A DNA stretch of 60,000 nt from Hydractinia symbiolongicarpus. Lineage: Eukaryota; Cnidaria; Hydrozoa; Anthoathecata; Hydractiniidae. The notes under the pieces are model-generated. The model was not told the origin of the DNA, made no database searches, and saw only the letters and a list, made by a program, of their open reading frames with translations. The stretch covers positions 17,807,001 to 17,867,000 of the forward strand of contig NC_079885.1 in assembly GCF_029227915.1 (NCBI RefSeq), given 5' to 3'. Below are positions 1-11,500 of the stretch, one piece after another. Within the stretch, counting starts at the first letter, position 1. Each line of letters opens with the position of its first letter. A program made the position numbers and the translations under genes.

Positions 1-581
1 TATCTTTTTTAACAAATTTCTCAAAAACGAGCCTCTCTAAAGTCGATGCTAAACCTTAATTAGTATTTTTATCCACTCCACAAAATATATCGACCGCATT
101 ATTTGTTGTACTCTTGTTAACAAGAAACTCCCGCGCGGGGCCAGAAATAAATATTTGAAGGGCAAGAACTGTTCATAAATTATTTTTTGGTATACTTATC
201 ATAAATTATAAGCTATCATGTGACCAGACTGTTCCGGCCTTTTCGCCGCTATTAACTTATCAACAAGGCAAAATGCTCTGTAAACGAGGTTGAACTTTCA
301 CTTTATAAATTAAAAAAAAATATGCCATATTAAATAAAAACTACAAATATGGAGAACGCGCATCCTTTATCAATACTTTTTGAAAGATTCGAGCCCCATT
401 TCGCTTATAAGATGCCCATAAAACAAAGCGAGACTATGGCACGGGGATATGACATACTACAAGAAACCCAGGGTTTTGAAGATTTCCGCCATTAGCCTAA
501 AAGATTTTAAAATTTGAAGTTGATCTTGAAAACGGAGAATTATAGGGTAAACAAACCATTGAGTATTCTCAATTATTATTG
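1..581. other. AT-rich intergenic DNA, nothing recognised
   Basis: No reading frame, RNA gene or clear repeat boundary could be supported here. The sequence is AT-rich with scattered homopolymer runs. Confidence 0.5.
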
Positions 582-584
582 TAA

Positions 585-1097
585 AGGGCCTGATACACTT
601 GTACAATATCACTGAAATATAACTTATAATATCAATATAATTTCTTAAAATATGTTTAAAATATGGTTATAATTTCTTATAATCTATACTGTAATGCCCG
701 TATACGTCTGTCCGTCCATCTGTCACGCAAAATGGTAGCTTAGCTGCGACTGGCGAACTCGTGGATTTTTCCACGGGCTAACGACTTTTCTTATAATATA
801 GCTATAATATGTATAATTTCAACACCTGACATGTGCGTCATAACCTCATAGCATGGCTATAATATTTGAATAAAATCAAACGAGTTTGATTTTAATAATA
901 TTGTTGGTGATCTGGTTTCGAATGCCTTTTGTTTGTGTGACAATAGATCTACTATCTGCTAGCGTTGTTGTGGCAACGATGTTATGAAATGAAATGAAAT
1001 TATAACGATATTTTAACAAATTATAAGTATATTGTAGAAAACTTATAACTGTATTATAGAATATATTTAATGATATTATACAAGTGTATCCTGGCCT
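585..1097. mobile_element. Harbinger-like MITE with TAA target-site duplication
   Basis: The two ends are inverted copies. The left end reads AGGGCCTGATACACTTGTA. The reverse complement of the right end reads AGGCCAGGATACACTTGTA, and weaker similarity continues inward for roughly 100 bp. Both ends are flanked by TAA (582-584 and 1098-1100), the 3-bp target duplication typical of PIF/Harbinger elements. There is no transposase inside, so it would be non-autonomous. A short Helitron-like element (683-788) sits within it. Superfamily assignment rests on the TSD and the GGCC-containing terminus only. Confidence 0.55.
683..788 (+). mobile_element. Short Helitron-like element (copy A), nested in the MITE
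   Basis: Starts with TCTATACT after an A and contains CCCGTATACGTCTGTC and CACGCAAAATGGTAGCTTAG. It ends with a hairpin (CGTGGA, T-rich loop, TCCACG) followed about 12 bases later by a degraded terminus (CTTT instead of CTAG). Related copies lie at 50616-50771 (minus) and 53729-53855 (plus). A 5' TC, a 3' hairpin, a CTRR end and insertion between A and T are Helitron hallmarks. Confidence 0.5.
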
Positions 1098-1100
1098 TAA

Positions 1101-2168
1101 CTAACCTGCAATGTTGAAATACAACTCAATAAATAAAAAATAAAATTCATGAATAATTAATTAGCTCTGCTGAATATAGCTTTAGTCTACGTGCTTGAAA
1201 AATTGTACAGAAAGAAATGACGTAACATCAAAGATGGCGCATTATAAGACGATCTTCATTATGCTATACTGCACGAGCTTTAACTTTCGATAGCATATAA
1301 ACTTTAAAATAAAGTATTGTTCATTGGATAATAAAACAATCGGTTGCACTGCTAGGATTCTTATTGGCTTAAAACTCATTTTAGCCTCGTTCTCAGAAAA
1401 AATCTTTAGCCTGGATAAGTTTCGGGTGTCCAGCCTAGCTGCGCTGTCTCTATCTCTCTATCTCGTCAGGTGATTTTAAAGATTCCGCCTTCGCTGGCGG
1501 AAATCAACTACCACAGGGAAGCTTTAGCGTGAGTCCCTGAGCTTACTCGTTCTTCGTCAAAAAGTAACCATACCCCAATGTGTTGTCAACCAATTGCACT
1601 TTCAGACTTTTGATTTAATATATAGTAGGCTCTTGTGGTTCAATTGATCTTTTATTTAATTTAAATTTGCTTTGTTCGTTCATTGTGACGTAAAACACAG
1701 CTGATTTATTTCTGATTTACAACATCATGCATTGTGTACTTTATGTCTGGATGATGCATTAGAACTCTTTCATCCTTATAACGATCGGACTCTTTTACAC
1801 TCCCCACATGATACTGCGCATGCGCGTATGGTACAGTAGGTTTTAATCCCTGTAGTGTAATTTCTTTTCTGCCTTTTAGATAAGAAGTGAAAATTTGTGA
1901 ATTTGTGTTTATACATATACGACTTCTTTTGGTGTTGTTCTAGCCATAAATTTACGGGACAAATACATCCGTTGCGTAAACTCCTTATTATTACGGAGGT
2001 TAGTTATTATCTCCATGATAATAAAATTGCGGTATCAGCTAAAAATAAAAAAGTTGTAAACATGGTAAACATTTTAATGGCATGAATCACAATACAATGG
2101 CGTTCGTTGAGTTGAGTGTGTTATGAACCTTTCTTTTTATTTTTGACTGTTGCTAACAAACTGGAAAG
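1101..2168. other. Presumptive 5' flank of par-6
   Basis: There is no convincing coding sequence; the 62-codon frame at 1897-2085 has no recognisable features. The stretch holds a small inverted repeat around 1485-1505 (TTCCGCC/GGCGGAA), an NRF1-type palindrome at 1815-1826, and the leader just upstream of the par-6 start codon. The transcription start was not determined. Confidence 0.4.
1815..1826. promoter_or_regulatory. NRF1-type palindromic site TGCGCATGCGCG
   Basis: TGCGCATGCGC matches the consensus of the NRF1 family exactly and stands out as CpG-rich in AT-rich DNA. It lies about 340 bases upstream of the par-6 ATG, a plausible promoter position. A related but imperfect site (TGCGCATGCTCA) occurs near 17565, with similar bases around it. 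Confidence 0.45.
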
Positions 2169-5100
2169 ATGTCGCATAGAAAGAAAGTTCAGGCACAAGT
2201 AGATTTGTCTTTAATTGAAGTTAAATCTAAGGTAATGTCAGACAATTTGTGTACATTTAGCTTGCTGGGCTGAACTAAATTGCCAAGTTCTGAAGCTTAG
2301 CAATTTGTTTGGCTACCTATGAATCCTAAGCACTTTCTAACTAGCAAATAATTATCATTTTCAATTGTGTAGTTTTTCTAAAGCGTAAATGGACACACAA
2401 GACAAGGTGTAGTGTTGATAAAATTGTTTTTTTGTAGCTATAGCTAGCTAGACCAAAAAAAATGTTGCACAAATTTTTTTAAAACTATGTGAGAAACTAT
2501 GTACTTCACATAACTGTACACAGTAACCAATTAGCATCAAGTCTGATAAAAATTATACGAGTTTTTCTTGACCTTGGTAAGGTTGGCCAGGCGCAAAAAT
2601 CAGTCGGCAGTGAAGGCAGATGCCACAAATATTTTTGTTTAAAGTCACCGGACTGACCCTATTTACAGATCGCAAACTTTAACATTCTGTGTTGGAAGAA
2701 CTACCACAACAAAAAATATTATATGTTTATTGTCTCACCACAGCCAGTACTGGGCATTATTATTATCATGCTTAACTCTAAAATTCCGGCTGTAAATGCC
2801 TTGAAAAACTCAGAAGCTCTAATTAAAGAAGTGTGCAAGTTATCATTAAATATCTATTTAATGCAGCACATTCATTGCTTGATAGTTTAGACCCAATTTT
2901 TAAGTTTTTATTCATCAACTGACCCCATTTTCAGGACTCAGATGACTCTACCACTGGATATAGTTAGCTGATCCAGGATAATTATACAGTACGTACAGTG
3001 TATATACAGCTACTTACACTGTACATAAGACATTTTTTACCTAAATTTCCATATATTTTTGTTGATATTAATTGTAATTGAAGGCTTCTTCATGTTCTTC
3101 ACAACTGACCAGGTCTTCAGACCCAAACGCAAAATTGTCTGAAAAATCGATTTTGGCCTGTCATTTTGTTCGACACGTTACTGTAGCTACCTTTCTCCTT
3201 TATATATCTTTGAAATTTGAAATGTAGCTACTTTACTCCTTTACATTATATCTTCAAAAGTTGAAAATTAAAACATGCATTTCAACAAGCTAATCAAATA
3301 TTAACTGTTTAATCTTCGTTTTGTTACCATATGCTGTGATTGAAGCTCCTTAAATCATGAACACATACCAGAAATATAATAAATGTGTTCAGACTATGTA
3401 AAAACAAAGTGAGGGTGCTCATTTTAGTATATGTCGTCACTAAGAAAAGTTTAAATGGAAAACATTTTATCTTAAACTTCAAGTTTGTATTTATTATTTG
3501 TAACCAATTCTTTAAATGACATTTTCATGTGAACGTATGTTATATAATAATTAAAACACATATACATGGTCGTTCAGCATTTTTGTTTTTCTTTTAGTAA
3601 TATTTGACCTCCTTATTGGAGGAATATTACTAAAAGAAAAACAAAAATGCTGAACGACCATTATGTGTTTTAATTATTTGTAATCATTATCCGCCAAGTG
3701 ATTAACAAATAGTATGCTTTCTTTTAAAATGAAATAAAATCTTGTTGCTTTAACTCAATAAAATCTAATAATTCATGTAGAAAGTTAAAGTAATTTTTTT
3801 GCAAAATTGATCCATGCACACAATTATTAAATAGTCCTGATCAAAATTGATCAGGGCTATTCAATAATTCTGTCATGTAAAGAAATGGATGTGTGTGCCC
3901 AAAAAAAAAAATCTATCAGACTTTTTGTCTGACAAAGATTTAAAATCAGCTGCAGACATGTCCGACCAAACTGGAAATGCTGTGGTCATTTTGTTTGATC
4001 AAAAATTATTTCAAGGGCTGGAATAATTTTTTTCATGTTTTTTCTTGAACTATAAGAATAGTGCGTTGTTTAATAATACAACATGTGGCTAATTACCTGT
4101 TCATACAGCTTATTATATATATGGTAATTTTTTGTTAGCACAATTATTTGTTCTTGTTTTGGTTTTCATTAAAACAGAACATTATGTGGAACTATATAGA
4201 TGACCATGGCGAGATAGATATTGAAAAAAGTGTGGAAATTTAAGTAAAAATTCTCTGCCATATAATTAGTATGAGCACCTGATTATACTGTGTATACCAT
4301 ATAATTATCCTGTATTGGCTAACTATCAATTTTCCCTGGCTAACAAAATTCACCTATATTACTAATTTTTTTTTGCCAAAGATTGCAACAATTGCTATAG
4401 TGTCCAATTCAACTCTTTCATAAAACATTAGTATTTCCATCTGTGTGGCACTTACCACATAGCATATACCAGAACATACTAATATAAAAGTTAAAATCAA
4501 TGTCACATTTCTGAGCTAACGTTGCACAGCAAGTTTATAAATCCCTAGAATTTGATTTTGATTTTCAGGCCTTATATATTCCTTGTAAATGTTGTGTTGT
4601 GGTTTTAAAACTTTACTGCCCCATTTTACTAATCCATTATTATTAACCATAATCAATTTTAAACAAAATAAGAGACAGCGCGTAACTTAAGGGTCTTCAG
4701 AGGGGTGGATAGTTTCTATAATAGGACAGAAGAGTACTCTAAGTAAGAGTCATGTTACACAAAATGAATTTAGCTATTGTGTATTAAAAATTAAGACCAT
4801 AAGCTGATGGCGTTTTAGGTAAGTTTTACTGAAATGATGGCAAACCTATACAGCGCTCAGCTAGCTATCCACTGTTTCACAATGTTAACCATGCATGCAC
4901 AAGATAGATAAATATTTTGTGTAGTAGGTGAACATTAATTCACTGTGAAGAGATTGAAAAAAATGTGCAATATAAAAAAAGTAAATTGCAAAATTAAGTT
5001 ATGCAGAGTTACATATAGATGGTACTCCTTAAAAGTGATTAATAACTGCTTAATTTTTTTTTTAATTATTTAGTTTGAGGCTGAGTTTCGACGATTTTCC

Positions 5101-7027
5101 TTGAAACGTGACCAGTTGGAGAATTTTACTGACTTTTATGATTTGCTTGAGCAAACTCATAATTTGGAAAAGATGGTTTTTTCAATATATTATAGACATC
5201 CACAACATGGAGACTTATTACCAATCAACAATACAGAAAATTTTATGCATGCACTTGGTACAGCAGTGCCATTACTTCGTTTATTTATACAAAGAGGTAT
5301 GTATATACGCTAAAAAGTTTAGGTCTTATTAATCAAAAGTTGTGAAAGAAGTTTTGTTGCTGCAATTTTTCCTAAAATGTTTAAGTCATTAGCAATTTAA
5401 TAATGATCAATTTGTTTCTTTTTTGTGCGAACAGATTAATTAGTTCTCTGTGTGTGATAATTGTTATTATACATATACTTTATCAGACTCGACCACATGA
5501 AGTTGTGTGTGGTATATCACTCTGTATTAATATAATATGGTGTACAGTGATCATCACATATCATACTATATAAAAATGATGTGTGTTAGAAAAAAGCCTT
5601 CTCTGTATATAACACAATGCTAGAAGTGTTTATTATATTCTGTTTTGAAAGTTATTTGAATCTGTTGTACTTTCCCATTCATTTTAAGTATATATATAGA
5701 AATGGTATTTTTTCTAGTTCTCATTGACATGTATTTCACATGTATTGTAAGTTTTTTTAAATGTTACAATTTAACATTGCATGCAAGTATTATTTTTTAA
5801 TCATCTTTTCTTATCTTTGATACTTTAAAGGCAACTTAAAATATAAAATTTTAAAAAAAATCAGACACCTTGACTATATCCCCCATTGCTGCATATCATT
5901 TTAGCATACACACTATGATTGCCAAGATGAAAATGAATAACAAAACCCTTTTGTTACGGACAATTCATTTATTTTTTTATTTCTATATACCAAGTGTATA
6001 TATTCCAAGTGCTTTATTGTTTCTTGTTTGTCAAAACAGTAAATACAAGTTTAAATTAATTGTAGTGAAGCTTTTGCTGAACTTTGCAAAAATACATCAC
6101 TCATAATACAAAAGTTTTGGTGTGCGTTTTATCACACACCCTAATTAATTATGGTGTGTGTGGGCACAAACAGGTGCCCATGCATGCCATTCATGACAAG
6201 ATTTACTTGTATAATGCAGTTTGTTATACTTTGTGTAATGGAGATTCATGATAAGAATAAAATTTCTCAAAAATTAGAAATTTAAAGAACAAATATTACA
6301 AATATAACACATAAAACAGAAATATATAGCTTTATCTTCCGCCTGATCAGAAAAGTTGTGAAAACAAAAATGATTTAACTTATTATCAATCCACTGTTTT
6401 TTGTTTGTTTTTATTGTAGGTGACATGCCAGAACCAATAAACAGCCATAATGTTAGCAAACGCCATATGAGTCATAACCCACAAGCTGCAGTGGTCAATA
6501 GACGTCTACAAATTAGTGTTCCTCAAGACTTTCGAAGAGTATCTGCTATTATTGATGTTGATATATTGCCGGAAAGTATACGTAGAGTACGTCTTTGCAA
6601 ACACAATTCAGACAAGCCACTAGGTTTTTATATTCGTGATGGAACCAGTGTTAGAGTAACTGCTGAAGGACTAGAAAAGGTTCCGGGAATATTTGTTTCT
6701 CGGTTAGTTCCTGGTGGTCTTGCAGAGAGTACTGGGTTGTTGTCTGTAAATGATGAAGTGTTAGAAGTGAACGGTATAGAAGTATCTGGAAAAAGTTTAG
6801 ATCAAGTTACTGAAATGATGGTAGCTAACAGTCAGAACTTAATTGTCACTGTAAAACCAGTTCACCAAGGCCAAGAAAGTCGATTGCAAAATAGGTCTGG
6901 TGCAGGTCACACTATCAGTCCATTAGCTAAAAACAATACAAACACACCTTCTGGTGATATGGATATTATTGATTCAGACGAAGATGATGGTCCTGTAGTT
7001 ACTGGTGATGGTGTTGTGCATGTTTAG
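2169..7027 (+). CDS. par-6: Par-6 cell-polarity scaffold (three exons)
   Basis: Exons are 2169-2231, 5074-5296 and 6420-7027, predicting 297 residues. Residues 15-95 form a PB1 domain, split by intron 1 directly after the VKSK lysines; PB1 binds the PB1 domain of atypical PKC. A semi-CRIB stretch (ISVPQDF, residues 127-139) precedes a PDZ domain at about 151-241 with carboxylate loop PLGF and near-invariant Par-6 motifs ([26 protein letters not shown]). In animals Par-6 joins aPKC, Cdc42-GTP and Par-3 at the apical cortex or junctions. The tail is acidic (DSDEDDG). The protein is somewhat shorter than vertebrate Par-6, mostly in the linker and tail. Splice sites are canonical (GTAATG/TAG, GTATGT/TAG) and phases match. 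The start is the first ATG in frame with PB1. Introns of 2.8 and 1.1 kb hold hairpins only. Confidence 0.95.
3547..3677. repeat. Long near-perfect hairpin in par-6 intron 1
   Basis: Two arms of about 55 bases are inverted copies (TGGTCGTTCAGCATTTTTG on the left, its complement on the right). They differ essentially by a 3-base insertion (CATATACATGG against CATAATGG). The inner part CCTCC-TTATT-GGAGG extends the stem. High arm identity suggests a recent fold-back insertion or a MITE of the foldback type. Confidence 0.7.
3820..3867. repeat. Small imperfect hairpin in par-6 intron 1
   Basis: AATAGTCCTGATCA and TGATCAGGGCTATT are inverted copies around an AAAT loop, with two mismatches along arms of about 21 bases. 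Confidence 0.5.
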
Positions 7028-7323
7028 AAAAAGTTATAATGATAAAAATGAAATTAGGTCTGTACAAGGTTAACACACAGAATGTGGCAAGTAGAAAATT
7101 CACAGTGATTGTTAAATACAATAGATGTTTCTGTAACAGCTTTACAAGATGGAATTATCTGTTGCAAGGAAATTGTAAATTACTTTATATTTTAAAACCT
7201 CGGAAATATTTTTATTATTATTACTATTATTACACTTTTTTTAGATCACTTTGTTTGAAAATGATCATAGGTTATATAATAATTGTTTCATGATTCATGA
7301 TGCATCAGATATTTTTCATAATT

Positions 7324-7329
7324 AATAAA
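7324..7329 (+). terminator. Candidate par-6 polyadenylation signal AATAAA
   Basis: First canonical AATAAA about 300 bases after the par-6 stop codon. A GT/T-rich stretch follows. Confidence 0.4.
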
Positions 7330-8459
7330 CTGTTATCTTTTTGAATAGGGTTTGAAACAATTTTGTATTTTGACACAAATTTTAACATTTTGTCTTTACT
7401 TGTTAAGGCTGAGCAGTTGTCATTTCAGTTCATAGAATGGATATTATTGGTAAAAAGCCTTTTTTATGCAGTGTGGCACATACTTATATTTTTGTAAGAA
7501 TACTTTTATCATTATATAAGTGATATTGAAGTGACGTTGAAACCTTTCAAAATTAACATAAACTATTTTATATACTTTCAAACTTTTATTCATGCTGTTG
7601 TAGAAAAAGTATTGTAAGCAGTCAACTTTCAAACTTGATGAATGCTATTAAATTAGATTATTTGAATTAGAATTAATTTTACATTTAATTTTTTTTCTGT
7701 ATGGATTTCCAAGTGTATTATACAATATACAATGACATCTTCTGTTGTATTCTTTTAAATCTCTTTTTATTATAAACACTTTTTCAAAAAAATTCACACA
7801 GTAGGTGAACCAGATTTATTTCAAAAAATTGTTTCTTAAATTTAATCTGAATAAAAATTAATCAATACTTTTAAAAAAATGTTTTGTCTTGGACGTATAT
7901 TATGGAGCTTAAAAAGTGGGTTAAGAAGTCTTTTTTAGATTTTAGATTTAATTATGCTGCATAAATTATGATGTCATATTTCAGTAATAGCAAATTTTGA
8001 CATATTCTGACATCAATTATTTTAAACCTGTTAAGGGATTACTTTAACTGACTGTTGCATGTTTTGCATTACCTGAGTTCTAAGTTAACATTTCAAAGAA
8101 AGGAAAAGTTCTATGGATAAACACAAAACTTAAAAAAATTATGGTTTTCTTTTTAAAATATGCATAGAAAACTTGTAGTCTTATACATATTATGCCATTA
8201 CATTTGCGTGAAAATATTTTGAATAATAATCTACTGGTTTTGAATAATGCTCTTAAGATCTATATACCAATGTTTTGTAAAGAAACGTCTAAGAAATTGT
8301 TAAAAATATGTCAACAAAGGACTGTCAACGTCTTTTATATTAGCAGACAATGTAATATAGTTAGGGATTAGATCCTGGTGTTCTAGATAGATAGTGTTTT
8401 GAAGTATTTTTTTTTAATAGCTAATTAAAACTGCTGAAAATCAGCATTAGTGATCAGCG
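7330..8459. other. Intergenic gap between par-6 and ZC3H3
   Basis: AT-rich DNA without coding features. Small frames here (for example 7444-7632 minus) lack any family motif. Confidence 0.4.
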
Positions 8460-8463
8460 ACTT

Positions 8464-8479
8464 GTTTTTACTCTTCTAG
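8464..8479 (+). promoter_or_regulatory. Splice-acceptor-like site just upstream of the ZC3H3 ATG
   Basis: A pyrimidine-rich run ending TTTTTACTCTTCTAG lies 33 bases before the start codon, and no upstream 5' exon is evident. It could accept a short 5' non-coding exon or, as spliced-leader trans-splicing occurs in hydrozoan cnidarians, a spliced leader. The sequence alone cannot tell these apart. Confidence 0.3.
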
Positions 8480-8512
8480 GGTAAATAAATAAATTGAAAA
8501 CTATAAGACATA

Positions 8513-11500
8513 ATGGAAGAGGATGAAGAAGATAAAGAGCTTTTAAAAATAAGAATGAATACATTAAAAAGTAAGCTTGTACTTCTGTTAGTTCTCTGTG
8601 CTTTTTGTTTTTGTTTTTGTAGTCATACCATCTGCTTTCCCACTATCATTACTAACCACCACACCAACCACTGGCATTTATTCCATCACGATCTTATTGG
8701 TCTGTTAGCTAGGAATTTCATAAAACTGTCCCAATTTAGAAACTCTTATAATTAAGCGTCTGGCTTAACCTTATTTCAAAAATTTTCGTATCATTTTCAT
8801 TGAGATGACAAGACATTTTGCAAAGATCTAAAGAATGTAGTTGGTAGTAAGTGTGAAGGTGTGTTCTGAAAATATAGAGTTGGTTTTTTCGTTAAGTTGC
8901 AGTATAGTTCATCCTCGAACACATGCATGATACAAAAAACAACCCATGAAAGTTTATTATTATAAAAAAATATTAAAAAGATCCTTTCCATGAAAGCCGA
9001 AAGTAACGATTTTATATCATGAGTTAAACCACGAGAGAACTAAAAGGCAATTAATATGTCATAAAGTCCATACTATAATCGATTTAACAATAGCTGTATT
9101 TTGTCTGTTTGTCCGCAAGAAAAACGTTGTGCTACCGAAACACGAAATACTATATTGTGAGGACGGATGAATCTGTGATTTTTTTCGCAGACTACTGACT
9201 AACATAAATAAAATATAATAATAATACATGGCTTAATATCGAGTTTTGACCTAGAAGTTTTGGCTGACTTTTACTTATGTTCTAGCCATGATAAGAAAAC
9301 TGAAGGACAAGAATCATTCACCAAAAAAAGCAAGTGGATCGTCTTGTGATTTTAGAAGGAAAACGTAGGTTGATTTTGTTGGTTTTTTTTCACTTTTCTA
9401 AATACTATTCAAAGTAAGTCGTATTTTTCACTAGAACATTGTGAAAGGGTTTTTTTTCTTCTTATAAAAGCATTTTGTTTATTATTTTTAGCGAAACCAT
9501 TGTTGGACATTGTGAGAATGTGGCTCCAAGCAAATCTGCATGTGTCAGCAGATACAAGTTTGAGAAACCTTTGCTCAAATCTATAAACATTGAAATAACA
9601 AAAAAGTCAGAATATATGCCTCCTCAATCTCACTCCATGCAATCTACAGACTCCTTACAAAGTCGCTACAAATGGGACAAATCGTCAAAAATTCCACAAA
9701 AAATAAATACCATGCGACAAGTGGATGTGAATGTTAGTAAACATAAAAATAGAAAGATGGTTAGCAAGTTTAAAGTTGTTAATAGTGTGTCAGATCATAG
9801 AAAAGTACCCACTAGGACTTCCACGCAACTAGAACTAAAATCAACATTGGTAAAACAGAATCAAAACAAAACAGCAAAGCCGGTTGTTCGTTTAAAATAT
9901 AAACTAGTCAATGAAAGCTGCCAACATGAGGAGACAAAACTGTTCAATAAAAAGTCTTGTTTTGCATGGCACAAAACTGATAGCCCTACTAAAGATGCTG
10001 TGTTTCCTTACCCAAAAACCTTTATAAATTCGCAACATGACAATTCTTTCATTCGTAGAAGATATAATGTTACAAGAACAAAGCTCGTGCAATCAAGATA
10101 CAAAACAGTATGTAATGTTTACATAGTTGTTCGTTTCTATTTTTTTAAACGTATATTATATACGTCAAATTTTGTCAAGCATATTTGATGTGAGGTATGT
10201 TATTATATTTATTTTCTCATATCCTGATCAAAGCAAGTAACTTAGTTTTGTGTAGCTCTACATATATATTGTTTAAGGCTGGTCATTTACCTCTCAATAA
10301 ATTTCATCAAATATCTTCTTATCAAATGTCGAAAAGGAGAAAGAGCTTTGCTGCAAGGTAAAATTTTAATAGATTAAAGTGTTTCTCCACGTAGCACTGT
10401 AAAGTTGCAAGCAATTTATACAAAAGTATTGTCTTGGTGTAGATAATCACTTGGTGTTGTTCCCTACTGACTGTTTATATTTTATTCATGTTTAGGAGGC
10501 TTAAATATGTCATGTCACTCTCCGCTGTAAGTCTATTATGAATGTAAATATGATATATATTAATAGATTTTAGATTTTTTTAAAACGCTTACGCCAAACA
10601 TGAAATATTTTTTCTCAAATCTATATATTTTATAGTACGCATATTACAATTCGGCTTTTATACAATTGAAATTTATACAAGAACCGAATTGTGTCACACA
10701 TAGGTGGCAAGAAATATGTGAGAAAAGTTCATTAAACTTTTGTGCACAATCCTCAGAATTTATACATTACGCATTTTCAATTTGAATTCAACAGCTGACT
10801 ATTTTAAAAGTATAAAGTTCTTTAAATCTAAGGCTCAGTGAAAAATCTGGCATTTTCTTTATTTCAGTCAATAACAAATACGTAAAATTTTATGGCTCAT
10901 GTAGCGTGCTAGATGATTTGTTAATGTGGTTTACCAGGAAAAAAACTGTATTGCAGTGGATTGCCTTTTCTAAAGTTACTTGATGAGGATATCATAGTAG
11001 CGACAGTACGACAAAATTAAGTCCAAAATTTAATTCATTAGTTGCCATGGTTACCCGATGCTAAGTAAAATATAGGCAAAATATGACATTTTGCTGCTCA
11101 ACGCTAAACCAAATAACTGAATAACATGCGCTATTTCAAGCGCCTTTTTGGCCGCGTATGTTCCTCAAGGTTCACGTGTAGTGCACGCATTTTCGTAAGG
11201 CTGAATCGTCTTCCAGACAACTGATGTGGTATTTCTTGGACGAAAGAAAGGCTAAAACAGGGCCAAACTGGAAATATCTCGACAAAATAACTGAAAGACA
11301 AAACTTCGATTTGAAAATCGGTTTCATTTAAGCACTAGGTAATACTAATGCCTGCATCAACAGAAGAAATTGTAAAGTGTGTGTGCTTCGATCTTGAGAA
11401 TTCTTGTTTTGCGTGGATTCAGAACTTAAACGGCAAAAAACGTGTTTAAAGATTATTTTATGGGCATTCTAGACTTGTGGATTGACAAAAGGTGTACGGC

